Both the position numbers and the translations under genes were made by a program. From NCBI GenBank assembly GCA_022360355.1, contig JAKSCY010000577.1, forward strand, positions 1 through 11,482: 11,482 bases of DNA, given 5' to 3'. Below the pieces are notes generated by a model. It was not told the origin of the DNA. It worked only from the letters and a program-made list of their open reading frames with translations, and did not search any database. Positions 1 to 7,672 of the stretch are shown here, one piece after another (the first letter of the stretch is position 1; each line of letters starts with the position of its first letter). This DNA comes from Chlorobiales bacterium (GTDB lineage Bacteria > Bacteroidota > Chlorobiia > Chlorobiales > Chlorobiaceae).

Positions 1-845
1 CCCATCGCAGAAAAAACAAGGCCGACATAGGTGGTCACTATCGCAAATCCGGCATGGTACAGACCGACCTCCTCTATCCCTCCCACACGGCCTATATACA
101 CACGCATGATGTAGGCTGCTCCTGTCGTTATCAGACCACTCAGACTGAGCATCACCCCCATCCGTAGCATACCCTCACCTTCAGTAAATACGGCCTTCCA
201 ATCAACTTTCACCTTTTTAACGGGCACTCTTCTGCCGTAATAGAATGCCAGGGCCAGTCCTATCATCGAGCTGACAATAATTGCAGGGACGATTCCGTCA
301 GTGCGCCAGAAATAATAGAGAGGGGCAGACAGGATCAAACCGACAACGGCACCTGCCATTCCTGATTTTGCCAGGTATTCAAGCTTGCGCGTTGCCTGCA
401 GAAGAACTCTCTGGCCATTGCCCAACTGATTGAAGAGAAGAGTAATCGACAGCAGGATAAACGCGATGGTGTACTCACTGCTGTTAAATGTCACCTCGCT
501 GAGCCACGGACTGAGAGCAAGGGTTACCACCATGCCAAGCAAGCCGGTAATCCAGACAAGACGACGGAAAACAGTGATGACAAGCCCGACCCGCTCTTCA
601 TCTTCTTTGGCATTGGCTTCCGAAATGTTTTTGACGGCACTGGTATCGAGCCCCATGCTCGTCATCCATGCAATAGTATTGGTAGCCGAATTAAACAGTC
701 CTGAAATTCCCATGCCCGCAGGGCCGAGCAGAACCGCTATAATTTTGGAACGGAGAATGGTTATAATGATCTGGAAGACCTGGACTCCTCCGAACAGCGA
801 GGTTGCCTTGAATATCTGACGAAAAGAGGATTTTTGATCGTTCAT
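1..845 (-). CDS. Wzx-like oligosaccharide/O-antigen flippase, partial (3' end outside window)
   Basis: The frame opens at ATG 845 and stays open for 281 codons to the left edge, so only the N-terminal part is present. It begins MNDQKSSFRQIFKATSLFGG and holds alternating hydrophobic stretches, at about residues 17-40, 95-110, 125-137, 162-178, 187-202 and 230-245. It also carries RSKIIAVLLGPAGMGISGLF, a pattern typical of the polysaccharide biosynthesis/MOP flippase superfamily (Wzx). By family knowledge such proteins move undecaprenyl-diphosphate-linked repeat units to the periplasmic face of the inner membrane. The start lies 4 bases after the stop of the aminotransferase gene and has no clear Shine-Dalgarno, so translational coupling is likely. 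The family is clear from its membrane pattern and surroundings; the specific substrate cannot be read from the sequence. Confidence 0.85.
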   Translation of the reverse strand, partial: MNDQKSSFRQIFKATSLFGGVQVFQIIITILRSKIIAVLLGPAGMGISGLFNSATNTIAWMTSMGLDTSAVKNISEANAKEDEERVGLVITVFRRLVWITGLLGMVVTLALSPWLSEVTFNSSEYTIAFILLSITLLFNQLGNGQRVLLQATRKLEYLAKSGMAGAVVGLILSAPLYYFWRTDGIVPAIIVSSMIGLALAFYYGRRVPVKKVKVDWKAVFTEGEGMLRMGVMLSLSGLITTGAAYIMRVYIGRVGGIEEVGLYHAGFAIVTTYVGLVFSAM

Positions 846-849
846 TGCA

Positions 850-1995
850 CTATTCTGCCTGTACACAACCGTGCCGTCGCGTATAATTGTTAATAGCAGC
901 CACGACATACTCTACGTCCTGCTCTGACAGAACCGGGCTGAGCGGCAGGCTCAGCACCTCCCGATGGATTTTTTCGGTGACTCCCAGCGACAAACCCCTC
1001 ATTTCGGCGTATGCCTGCTGCTGATGCGGAGGTACGGGATAATGAATGAGGGTCTGTATCCCCCTCGTCTCAAGACAGGTCTGCAGATTTTCCCTGTCTG
1101 ATGCACGGATAACAAAAAGATGCCAGACATTGCCCTCATCCTCTATTATATCGGCCGGTTTACCGAAACGCGGCAGTATGATATCCGGATTCGTGATGTG
1201 CTCGCAATAATAGCCTGCTACTTCACGCCTTTTCCGGTTCTCGGCATCCAGGTGTCTGAGCTTCACGTCCAGACACGCCGCCTGTATTTCATCAAGACGG
1301 CTGTTAAAACCCTTGAATTCGTTTATATATTTTTCTCTGGAGCCATAGTTGCCCAATGCTCTGACGAGGTCTGCCAGTTCAGAATCATTCGTCGTTACAG
1401 CGCCGGCATCGCCGAGCGCTCCGAGGTTCTTCCCCGGATAAAAACTGAGCGCTGCCGCGTCACCAAAGGACCCGGTTCTTTTCCCCCGCCATTTGGCCCC
1501 GATTGCCTGAGCATTGTCCTCGACAATCCTGAGGTTGTATTTTTCCGCGATTGCTTCCAGTTCTTCAGACCAGCAGGCCCTGCCGTACAGATGCACCACC
1601 ATGATTCCCCTTGTGCGTTCGGTGATGTGCCGTTCGACAAGTGAAAGATCGAGGTTATACGTACTGATATCGGGCTCGACAAGAACAGGCCTGAGACCGC
1701 TGTGCGTTATGGCCAGAACAGAAGCAATGTAAGTATTGGCGGGCACAATAACTTCATCGCCCTGTCTCATGACCCCCGCCTCGATATAGGCTCGAAAAAT
1801 CAACCGGAGAGCGTCAAGACCGTTTCCCACCCCCACAGCATTGCCGACGCCTGTGTACAAGGCCAGGTTCGACTCAAAGCGTGCAACCCTTTCCCCCAGC
1901 AAGTACCAGCCTGAATCAATCACCTCACTAACGGCCTGCTTGAGCTCGTCGGCATATTGGTTGTTGATCTCTTTCAGATCAAGAAATTTTATCAT
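850..1995 (-). CDS. DegT/DnrJ/EryC1 family PLP aminotransferase, probable dTDP-3-amino-3,6-dideoxyhexose transaminase (FdtB/QdtB type)
   Basis: This 381-residue protein has the length and landmarks of sugar aminotransferases of the DegT family. GNGLDAL (57-63) lies in the cofactor-binding region, [10 protein letters not shown] (158-167) carries the Asp that contacts the pyridine nitrogen, and [14 protein letters not shown] (183-196) carries Lys189, the expected PLP Schiff-base lysine. FdtB/QdtB enzymes convert a dTDP-3-keto-6-deoxyhexose to the 3-amino sugar in the cytoplasm, using glutamate. The two cupin ketoisomerases just upstream would supply the 3-keto substrate, which favours a 3-amino over a 4-amino product. 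I chose the ATG at 1995 because family members usually begin close to MIKFLDL. An upstream in-frame GTG at 2019 would add eight residues, and neither start has a convincing ribosome site. Family confidence is high; exact product is inferred from context. Confidence 0.9.
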   Translation of the reverse strand: MIKFLDLKEINNQYADELKQAVSEVIDSGWYLLGERVARFESNLALYTGVGNAVGVGNGLDALRLIFRAYIEAGVMRQGDEVIVPANTYIASVLAITHSGLRPVLVEPDISTYNLDLSLVERHITERTRGIMVVHLYGRACWSEELEAIAEKYNLRIVEDNAQAIGAKWRGKRTGSFGDAAALSFYPGKNLGALGDAGAVTTNDSELADLVRALGNYGSREKYINEFKGFNSRLDEIQAACLDVKLRHLDAENRKRREVAGYYCEHITNPDIILPRFGKPADIIEDEGNVWHLFVIRASDRENLQTCLETRGIQTLIHYPVPPHQQQAYAEMRGLSLGVTEKIHREVLSLPLSPVLSEQDVEYVVAAINNYTRRHGCVQAE

Positions 1996-2055
1996 ACAGC
2001 CAGAAACAATCTTACGCACCGGTTGTAGAAGCTCGCTTTTCCCTGCTGCACAAAC

Positions 2056-2481
2056 TCACGTTACAAGCCTTATAAAGTTGTCATAGTCCCTGATGTAATC
2101 ACTTTCGTCATATTTGTGCGATGCAAGGACCAGACAAACAGAACCGGATGAAAAGTTCAGCAACTCGCGCCATATGCCTGTGGTGATATGCAACCCGATA
2201 AACGGACGGTCCAGATGAACCACCTTTTTGTTGGTTCCGTCATCGAGAAGCACATCGAAAGCCCCGCTTAATGCTACAACAAACTGCTGCAGCTCGTAAT
2301 GTGCATGGCCGCCTCTCTCTTCCCCGCCGGGGACGTCGTAGAGATAGTACACACGCTTAATGTCGAAAGGGATCGACTTTTTGTTTTCGATAGCGGTAAT
2401 ATTCCCTGCGCGATTGTGCACCTTGGACAAATACACAATACTGCATTCATATACTGAGCTTTGTTTCAGTACTCTTGTCAT
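2056..2481 (-). CDS. FdtA/QdtA-like cupin sugar 3,4-ketoisomerase (HxH copy)
   Basis: This 141-residue single-domain cupin matches the FdtA/QdtA (WxcM-like) family. It shows IPFDIKRVYYLYDVPGGEE (37-55), RGGHAH (56-61), VVALSGAFDVLLDDG (68-82), GIWREL (102-107) and the terminal YDESDYIRDYDNF. His59 and His61 form the HxH motif that in characterised relatives belongs to the active site. The family converts dTDP-4-keto-6-deoxyglucose to its 3-keto isomer before transamination, and the aminotransferase gene follows directly. It has about 10 residues more at the N terminus than the other cupin copy and no strong Shine-Dalgarno. Its glycine codons in the conserved GG pairs are mixed (GGC, GGG), unlike the poly-G runs in the sister gene. 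Whether the product is Fuc3N or Qui3N precursor cannot be decided by eye. Confidence 0.88.
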   Translation of the reverse strand: MTRVLKQSSVYECSIVYLSKVHNRAGNITAIENKKSIPFDIKRVYYLYDVPGGEERGGHAHYELQQFVVALSGAFDVLLDDGTNKKVVHLDRPFIGLHITTGIWRELLNFSSGSVCLVLASHKYDESDYIRDYDNFIRLVT

Positions 2482-2652
2482 TCTACAATATCAGTAATGT
2501 AAACACACAAAACAATTCTTTCCCAAAGCAAATGTACTATCATAGCCAAACGGAAAACAAATGAACATTTCAAAACACAGAAAAAGGGAAGAAAAAAACG
2601 TATTTATATCTGTCCAGAAAAACTTAAATACCGACAATTTTTCAGCAATAAA
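2482..2652. other. AT-rich intergenic spacer between cupin copy 1 and the FemAB/GNAT-like gene
   Basis: This 171-base gap is strikingly AT-rich; the 60 bases at 2581-2640 contain 16 G or C (27 %). I see no coding frame on the minus strand and no clean stem-loop with a T tract. A short plus-strand frame passes through but looks like chance. It may hold a promoter for the downstream cupin gene, but no convincing -35/-10 pair stands out. Its composition matches the adjoining AT-rich gene, suggesting both arrived together. Confidence 0.6.
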
Positions 2653-3594
2653 TCACAATAAATCCCTAAAAAATGAAAATTTTAAAGAAACGTTACAACC
2701 GATACTTTCCTTAAAAACACAAAGGCCATTATTAGGTACAGAATCCGAAGTTGAAGGCCCAATATCAACTATCTTCTTTCTTAGCTTATTATAATAATCA
2801 AAAATCCTGTAGGACATAAAATTCATCGTTTTCAGATCATTATACTCCAACAGCCCCCCCCAATATATAACTTGTACAATATCGGATGCGACATGAAACA
2901 CAAGAGAAGATGCAACAGGCTTACCTGTGTTGCTCCTTACGAGAAAAAAGTCGGCCTTCACGACATCCGTGGTATCAATAATATTTTCGAAGGACATACG
3001 AAGCGAATACCCTTTATCCTCCCTGTTTTTCTTGATAACATCATAAACTATAGACTTTTCCTCCATTTTACGGGCCTTCTCAAAAGTCAAGTCATTCGAA
3101 AAAGACTTTTTCAAATTTCTTCTTGCGTTGTGACAAATCTTTTCTTGATACGACACATCAAATGCGTTCAGTAAAAAAGCATGATTCAAATCGATCTTCT
3201 CGGCTGAAAAACGAGATCTGTAAAAGCTGTTCACCAACTTTGAAATAAATGAATCATGATAAATAGCCGGGGGTAAGGTAATTCTTATTTTCAACATCCC
3301 TTTGCTCCTCACCCACGCCACCAATGCCTCAATTGCCCTATCTATATGTTCCTGACCCACACTATCCGAAAAAAAAACAAATCCGCCAAACGGTGCAGAA
3401 AAAGGGGAACGGAACTCGTTCATAACCTTACCTCCTGCAATCGCCAGCCGGTACTTTCTTTCCTTAAACAACAGATAATAAACCTCTTCACATTTCACAG
3501 AATTCAAATCATTGAAACCTGAACTCGCATATATGTGATACGGGTCATTAACAACATCAAGAAAGTCCTTACTACAAACCTCAACTACTTTCAT
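2653..3594 (-). CDS. FemAB/GNAT-like (Acetyltransf_6-type) acyltransferase, function uncertain
   Basis: The 313-residue product resembles the two-lobed FemAB-like/GNAT proteins found in surface polysaccharide loci. Supporting features are SPFSAPFGGF (63-72), an ARRNLKKS basic segment (157-164), PVASSLVFHV (226-235) as a core beta strand, YWGGLLEYNDLKTMNFMSY (244-262), and DIGPSTSDSVPNNGLCVFKE (277-296) close to the C terminus. No signal peptide or membrane segment is visible, so it should be cytoplasmic. Sitting between two ketoisomerase genes, it could acylate the amino sugar they help make, but that is inference. The gene is visibly AT-rich (samples at 3061-3120 and 3121-3180 contain 35 % and 37 % G+C, against 57 % in a gmd sample), which hints at horizontal acquisition. 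It carries a G8 and a T9 homopolymer in the coding strand. The start at ATG 3594 lacks a Shine-Dalgarno. Confidence 0.75.
   Translation of the reverse strand: MKVVEVCSKDFLDVVNDPYHIYASSGFNDLNSVKCEEVYYLLFKERKYRLAIAGGKVMNEFRSPFSAPFGGFVFFSDSVGQEHIDRAIEALVAWVRSKGMLKIRITLPPAIYHDSFISKLVNSFYRSRFSAEKIDLNHAFLLNAFDVSYQEKICHNARRNLKKSFSNDLTFEKARKMEEKSIVYDVIKKNREDKGYSLRMSFENIIDTTDVVKADFFLVRSNTGKPVASSLVFHVASDIVQVIYWGGLLEYNDLKTMNFMSYRIFDYYNKLRKKIVDIGPSTSDSVPNNGLCVFKESIGCNVSLKFSFFRDLL
2854..2861 (-). repeat. G8 homopolymer in the FemAB/GNAT-like gene
   Basis: Eight C on the plus strand give eight consecutive G in the coding strand, spanning the Trp-Gly-Gly codons (residues 245-247, TGG GGG GGG). The run lies in an otherwise AT-rich gene. 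A one-base slip here would replace the last fifth of the protein. Confidence 0.9.
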
Positions 3595-3637
3595 TTTTGC
3601 ATTAACAAAAGAATTCTCACATCCACATAGGTTACTA

Positions 3638-4048
3638 TCAATGATTTTGCCTGAACTTCAAAAATTCATCAAAATCACGGATATAATCCATTTCATCATA
3701 AAAGGTAGATGAAAGCATCATGCCGACAGAGTTGGTACTGAAGTTATCCATGTGCCGCCACAACCCATTGGGAACATACAACCCGAAGTACGAACGGTTC
3801 AGGTGAATCCTTTGGGTACCGTTGCCATGGTTGACAAGCACGTCAAAGCTCCCGCTCAATGCAACAATCAGCTCCTGTTGCTCTTTAAAAGCGTGCCCCC
3901 CCCTTGTCTGCCCCCCCGGAACATCATAAACCCAGTAAACCCGCTTGATTTTGAAAGGAATATGATTCTCCTCCTCAATAAAGGTTAGATTACCACGGGG
4001 ATCTTCAATTTTAGGAAGGGTAATCAGTTCAGGAAGAAGATTTTTCAT
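3638..4048 (-). CDS. FdtA/QdtA-like cupin sugar 3,4-ketoisomerase (HxF copy)
   Basis: This 136-residue cupin is a clear paralogue of the cupin at 2056-2481; by hand alignment about half the positions are identical. Shared blocks include IPFKIKRVYWVYDVPGG (30-46), IVALSGSFDVL (61-71), the GLWR turn (95-98) and YDEMDYIRDFDEF near the end. The conserved motif reads RGGHAF (49-54), so Phe54 replaces the second histidine of the usual HxH. It may use the same class of dTDP-4-keto-6-deoxyhexose substrate with altered activity or stereochemistry, or it may belong to a known HA[F/Y] subgroup; I cannot separate these by eye. The gene starts 27 bases after fcl ends. It carries G7 and G8 tracts in the codons for the two conserved Gly-Gly pairs. 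The ATG at 4048 has no strong ribosome site but is the only reasonable start. Confidence 0.85.
   Translation of the reverse strand: MKNLLPELITLPKIEDPRGNLTFIEEENHIPFKIKRVYWVYDVPGGQTRGGHAFKEQQELIVALSGSFDVLVNHGNGTQRIHLNRSYFGLYVPNGLWRHMDNFSTNSVGMMLSSTFYDEMDYIRDFDEFLKFRQNH
3896..3917 (-). repeat. Paired G8 and G7 tracts in the HxF cupin gene
   Basis: The plus strand has C8 at 3896-3903 and C7 at 3911-3917, separated by seven bases. In the coding strand they encode PGG (residues 44-46, CCG GGG GGG) and RGG (residues 49-51, AGG GGG GGG). Only the GGG glycine codon is used in both pairs, whereas the paralogue encodes the same motif with mixed codons and no long run. Both tracts lie in the first 40 % of the gene, so a slip would truncate it before most of the cupin fold. 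Confidence 0.9.
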
Positions 4049-4075
4049 TCTTGTAATGTATCAGTCTTCATGTTT

Positions 4076-5164
4076 TCAGGCTGCACAATACTCCCGATAG
4101 ATCCCTGCTATGCCCTCTTCAAGCTCAACGTTATGTTTCCAGCCAAGACGTCTGAGCTTATCAACATTCTGCAGTTTTCTCGGTGTACCATCAGGCTTTG
4201 AAGCATCAAAACGTATTCCGCCCCTGAACCCGGTAATCCTGATAATCGTGTTTGCAAGTTCCCGAATGGAAACGTCCTCTCCCGTACCTATGTTGATATG
4301 CGTATTGCGAACCTCTGAGACGTCTGCGTCATATGTATCCCTGAAACTGACATTTTCCATGATGAAAACACTTGCATCTGCCAGATCGTCACTGTGGAGA
4401 AACTCACGGCGTGGCGTTCCGGTGCCCCAGATGGTGACAAGTGACGAGTGGCGAGTGGCGAGTGAAATACCGTACTTGTTCAGGACGGCGAGAATATCCT
4501 CCCAGGAAGCTGAACCATCGATCCCTTCAATCGGATTTTTGTCGAGGTCCGACCTGACGGCATCTCGGTTTTCCCCCATCAGACATTTACCGAGATGAAA
4601 CTTCCTGATGAGTGCCGGCAGAACGTGGGATTTTTCAAGGTCAAAATTATCATTGGGACCGTACAGGTTAGTCGGCATTACAGAAAGGTAATTCGTGCCG
4701 TACTGCAGGTTATAGCTCTCGCACAACTTAATGCCGGCAATCTTTGCAATTGCGTACGGCTCATTGGTATACTCCAGCTCACCGGTAAGCAGACAGTTTT
4801 CCGGCATGGGCTGTGGCGCCAACTTGGGATAAATACAGGAAGAACCGAGAAAAAGAAGCTCCCGTGTCCCTGCACGCCACGCACCGTGAATAAGATTAGC
4901 TTCTATCATCAGGTTTTCATAGATGAAATCGGCCCTGTATATATTGTTGGCAAGAATTCCCCCTACTTTCGCTGCGGCCACAACAATATAATCCGGCTCT
5001 TCATCTTCCAGAAAAGAAAAGGTGGCCGTCTGGTCGAGCAGATCGAGTTCCTGATGGGTGCGGGTAAGGATATTATTATAGCCTCTATTTCGTAATTTAC
5101 GCACAACAGCCGAACCAACAAGACCCCGGTGTCCGGCAACGAATATTTTCGAGCGCTTTTCCAC
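4076..5164 (-). CDS. fcl: GDP-L-fucose synthase (GDP-4-keto-6-deoxy-D-mannose 3,5-epimerase/4-reductase)
   Basis: This 362-residue extended SDR protein catalyses the last steps to GDP-L-fucose in the cytoplasm, with NADPH. The Rossmann motif GHRGLVG is at 11-17, followed by AAAKVGGI (63-70). [11 protein letters not shown] (104-114) holds the catalytic serine, and [10 protein letters not shown] (135-144) supplies Tyr137 and Lys141. [12 protein letters not shown] (253-264) and the KPDGTPRK block are typical of the family. It is longer than compact Fcl proteins of about 310-320 residues because of a segment at about 200-245. That segment includes a repeat-derived stretch (see 4434-4468). I chose GTG 5164, not GTG 5173, because AGGTGA (5175-5170) lies five bases upstream of it and would overlap the earlier start. 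The gene follows gmd closely; the stop of gmd precedes the start by 15 bases. Confidence 0.95.
   Translation of the reverse strand: MEKRSKIFVAGHRGLVGSAVVRKLRNRGYNNILTRTHQELDLLDQTATFSFLEDEEPDYIVVAAAKVGGILANNIYRADFIYENLMIEANLIHGAWRAGTRELLFLGSSCIYPKLAPQPMPENCLLTGELEYTNEPYAIAKIAGIKLCESYNLQYGTNYLSVMPTNLYGPNDNFDLEKSHVLPALIRKFHLGKCLMGENRDAVRSDLDKNPIEGIDGSASWEDILAVLNKYGISLATRHSSLVTIWGTGTPRREFLHSDDLADASVFIMENVSFRDTYDADVSEVRNTHINIGTGEDVSIRELANTIIRITGFRGGIRFDASKPDGTPRKLQNVDKLRRLGWKHNVELEEGIAGIYREYCAA
4434..4468 (-). repeat. Tandem 7-base repeat array inside fcl
   Basis: Five consecutive heptamers are visible. In coding orientation they read ATTTCAC, TCGCCAC, TCGCCAC, TCGTCAC and TTGTCAC, with the middle three nearly identical. 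They encode about residues 233-244 ([10 protein letters not shown] and neighbours), just before IWGTG. Seven is not a multiple of three, so gain or loss of one unit shifts the frame, while three units add exactly seven codons. Confidence 0.85.
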
Positions 5165-5169
5165 GATTG

Positions 5170-5175
5170 TCACCT
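5170..5175 (-). promoter_or_regulatory. Shine-Dalgarno that fixes the fcl start at GTG 5164
   Basis: In coding orientation AGGTGA is followed by the five bases CAATC and then GTG. The upstream GTG at 5173 lies within this site and so is unlikely to be used. The chosen start also puts the Rossmann motif at the usual distance from the N terminus. Confidence 0.7.
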
Positions 5176-5179
5176 GCAG

Positions 5180-6220
5180 TTAATAACCGCGTTGCTGCAA
5201 TTTTTCCCAGTCAGCTCTGGCCATCAGCCTGACGAGTTCCTCAAATTTTATCTTCGCTTCCCACCCGAGTTTTTCCTTGGCTTTCGCCGGATTTCCGATT
5301 AACAGATCAACTTCCGTTGGACGATAGTAGTCCGGATTAACCGCGACAAGCATCTTTCCGGACGCCGTATCAAAACCCTTTTCATCGGGACCGCTTCCCT
5401 CCCACTCAAGCTTGATATCAAGTTCCCCGAAAGCATAATCGGTAAACTCCCTGACCGTATGTGTTTCCCCGGTGGCAAGCACAAAATCATCCGGAGCTTC
5501 CTGCTGCAGCATACGCCACATTCCCTCGACATATTCAGGGGCATATCCCCAGTCCCGCCTTGCATTCAAATTTCCAAGAAGAAGCGTCTCCTGAAGTCCC
5601 GCCTTGATCCTTGCTGCCGCCATGGTGATTTTTCTTGTAACAAAAGTCTCCCCGCGCCGGGGAGATTCATGGTTGAAAAGAATCCCGTTGCATGCGAAAA
5701 GATCGTATGCCTCACGGTAGTTCACAATAATCCAGTAGGCATAGAGCTTGGCTACGCCGTAGGGAGACCGGGGATAAAAAGGAGTATTTTCCGTCTGGGG
5801 AACTTCTCTGACATTACCAAACAGCTCGCTCGTCGAGGCCTGGTAAAGCCTTGTATTGATCCGGGTCTCCCTTATTGCATCAAGAAATCTGAGCGTCCCA
5901 AGCGCATCAACCTGTGCAGTATAGTCCGGCAAATCGAAAGAAACCTTGACGTGGCTCTGTGCAGCAAGATTGTAAATCTCGTCCGGATGAATTTTTTCAA
6001 GCAGCCTGTTGAGATTACTGACGTCGGTAATGTCACCGTGATGAAAAAAAAATCGCCCCTGAAATTTTTCATCATGAATGATATGGTCAATCCTTCCGGT
6101 ATTGAACGAACTGCTTCGCCTTACGATACCATGAACTTCATAACCTTTCTCAAGCAAAAGCTCGGCAAGATAAGAACCATCCTGGCCGGTTATTCCGGTG
6201 ATTAAAGCTTTTTTTGACAT
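5180..6220 (-). CDS. gmd: GDP-mannose 4,6-dehydratase
   Basis: The 346-residue protein has the full length and signatures of Gmd, which dehydrates GDP-D-mannose to GDP-4-keto-6-deoxy-D-mannose with bound NADP. GITGQDG (9-15) is the dinucleotide-binding loop and [14 protein letters not shown] (33-46) the cofactor-specificity region. NLAAQSHV (84-91) is conserved, STSE (129-132) and SPYGVAK (152-158, Tyr154 and Lys158) give the catalytic residues, and [16 protein letters not shown] is the hallmark Gmd block. [20 protein letters not shown] lies near the C terminus. fcl follows directly, so the pair should make GDP-L-fucose. The ATG at 6220 matches the family start, although no Shine-Dalgarno is visible. 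The 97-base gap before it could hold its own promoter. The gene contains a T9 run (plus-strand A9 at 6044-6052) and an A7 run in codons 3-5. Confidence 0.97.
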   Translation of the reverse strand: MSKKALITGITGQDGSYLAELLLEKGYEVHGIVRRSSSFNTGRIDHIIHDEKFQGRFFFHHGDITDVSNLNRLLEKIHPDEIYNLAAQSHVKVSFDLPDYTAQVDALGTLRFLDAIRETRINTRLYQASTSELFGNVREVPQTENTPFYPRSPYGVAKLYAYWIIVNYREAYDLFACNGILFNHESPRRGETFVTRKITMAAARIKAGLQETLLLGNLNARRDWGYAPEYVEGMWRMLQQEAPDDFVLATGETHTVREFTDYAFGELDIKLEWEGSGPDEKGFDTASGKMLVAVNPDYYRPTEVDLLIGNPAKAKEKLGWEAKIKFEELVRLMARADWEKLQQRGY

Positions 6221-6317
6221 GGAACAAAATTATGGGGTAACGGGAGAAGAGCATTATCCGGTAATACTGAACGTATCTTTCTGAAAAAACAGAATCTTTA
6301 CCTCCCCGACAAAACCA

Positions 6318-7505
6318 TCATGAAGCTTCAGAGTTCAACGGAAGCCTCTTTTTGAGAAGATAACCAATAACCCTGTAAATTCCTTTTTCCGGAGAAGATG
6401 ACATCCAGAAAAATACAAACCAGCAAACGTAGAACCCGAACAAGGCATAATCGGGGACTTTAAGAGCGGTTGAAGCAACTGCAACAAGAGTAAAAATCAT
6501 CGTCAGCGAACCCATGATAATAACAACACCGGAATGACCGAGACCCATCTGGTGCAAAACATGGTGCATATGTGTCTTGTCCGGTGAAAAAGGGCTCTTT
6601 TTCTGCATCATTCTTCTGGTCATCACAACAAGAGTATCAGTAACAGGTACTGCAAGAATAAGCAGCGCAGCAACCGGAGGAACAATGCCTCCCGGCTTCT
6701 GCGTGAGCTGAATCGAGAAAAAGGCAAGAACGAAACCAAGAGTCATACTTCCCGCATCACCCATAAAAAGCTTTGAAGGGTACCAGTTAAATTTCAGAAA
6801 TGCTGCGAGTGCACCTGCAAATGTTAACCCGAGAAGTGTAAAACTCGGCATATCGTTCAGCCATGCAAGAAATGCAAAACCCCCAAATGCCACCAGAGAT
6901 ATGGTTCCTGCGAGACCGTCAAGACCATCGATCATGTTAATGGCGTTGATGACACCCAGCACGCAGAAGATAGTAATCGGGACTACAAGGATTCCGGTAT
7001 CTATCTGGCCTAAACCCAACAGATTACCAAAAGAATGCAGATGCATGCCCTTGAAATAATTCATTGTTATTGCAGTGGCTGCAATCTGGGCGAGAAAGCG
7101 GAACTTAAAACTGATGTCAAAGCGGTCATCAAGAACGCCGATCCCGAGAATCAGCAGAATGGAAAACATCAAACTGATATATTTGACAACAGGAAAAAAC
7201 AACAGCATTGTCGTCATAACACCTGCCACAATTCCCAAACCGCCAACAAGTGGTTTTGCATCTACATGTACCTTGCGATTGTGATCGGGCATGTCTACAA
7301 GCTTGAGCTTTCCTGCAGAAGCGGTCAAGCCTGCAATGGAAACGTGAGCCGTAAACAGGGAGAGCAGGTATATTGCCACATGCTCACGCATGACTTCCCA
7401 TATCTCAGCCAAGTTTCTATAGGGCATCTCCCCATTATACTGGAAGACTACCCCTAAAGAAGCAAGGAATATACCGAGAATGACTGTGAGTACGTTTGCG
7501 AGCAT
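6318..7505 (-). CDS. WecA/TagO/MraY-family polyprenyl-phosphate HexNAc-1-phosphate transferase
   Basis: This 395-residue polytopic membrane protein should transfer a sugar 1-phosphate (commonly GlcNAc-1-P) from a UDP-sugar to undecaprenyl phosphate, the first step of glycan assembly. Family motifs appear in order: DHNRKVHVDAKPLVGG (74-89), the Asp-rich LDDRFD (125-130), NAINMIDGLDGLAG (187-200), FMGDAGSM (247-254) and the cytoplasmic loop DKTHMHHVLHQMG (309-321) with the HxHH histidines. About ten hydrophobic segments are visible. ATG 7505 is used because a hydrophobic helix (2-21) follows it at once. Met39 is a possible alternative start and there is no strong ribosome site. It is set apart from the kinase gene by 445 bases with a terminator-like hairpin, so it may begin its own transcript. 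The nucleotide-sugar specificity is not readable. Confidence 0.93.
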   Translation of the reverse strand: MLANVLTVILGIFLASLGVVFQYNGEMPYRNLAEIWEVMREHVAIYLLSLFTAHVSIAGLTASAGKLKLVDMPDHNRKVHVDAKPLVGGLGIVAGVMTTMLLFFPVVKYISLMFSILLILGIGVLDDRFDISFKFRFLAQIAATAITMNYFKGMHLHSFGNLLGLGQIDTGILVVPITIFCVLGVINAINMIDGLDGLAGTISLVAFGGFAFLAWLNDMPSFTLLGLTFAGALAAFLKFNWYPSKLFMGDAGSMTLGFVLAFFSIQLTQKPGGIVPPVAALLILAVPVTDTLVVMTRRMMQKKSPFSPDKTHMHHVLHQMGLGHSGVVIIMGSLTMIFTLVAVASTALKVPDYALFGFYVCWFVFFWMSSSPEKGIYRVIGYLLKKRLPLNSEAS

Positions 7506-7672
7506 GATTACTGGGGTTCATGATTTTATCGATTTCTACCAAATAAACCCTCAAAAATCATGCCATACCCGCCACCTTCCAGACAAAAGCTTTAACAAGC
7601 GCTTATCAGGAGCCCTGAATTGTTGAGACAGAAAAAAGCGTCTCACAGTGAACAAAATGAAAGACAATCAGG

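Noticed and set aside
430..819. Plus-strand open frame of 129 codons at the left end
   Set aside because: It is the antisense of the partial flippase, whose minus-strand frame is open from 845 to the window edge and has a membrane-protein pattern.
2561..2794. Plus-strand open frame in the AT-rich spacer
   Set aside because: Lys/Asn-rich translation expected by chance from AT-rich DNA; it overlaps the end of the FemAB/GNAT-like gene.
4595..5095. Plus-strand open frame of 166 codons opposite fcl
   Set aside because: Antisense to conserved Fcl motifs, with no start signal and no recognisable domain.
6044..6052. A9/T9 run in gmd, with similar runs in wzc (8849-8856) and the FemAB/GNAT-like gene (3369-3377), as phase-variation sites
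   Set aside because: A/T runs of 8-9 recur across several genes here and encode ordinary Phe or Lys pairs, so they carry less weight than the rare poly-G tracts.
5459..6205. Plus-strand open frame of 248 codons opposite gmd
   Set aside because: It lies wholly antisense to a strongly conserved gene and its translation matches no family; it is a shadow of codon bias.
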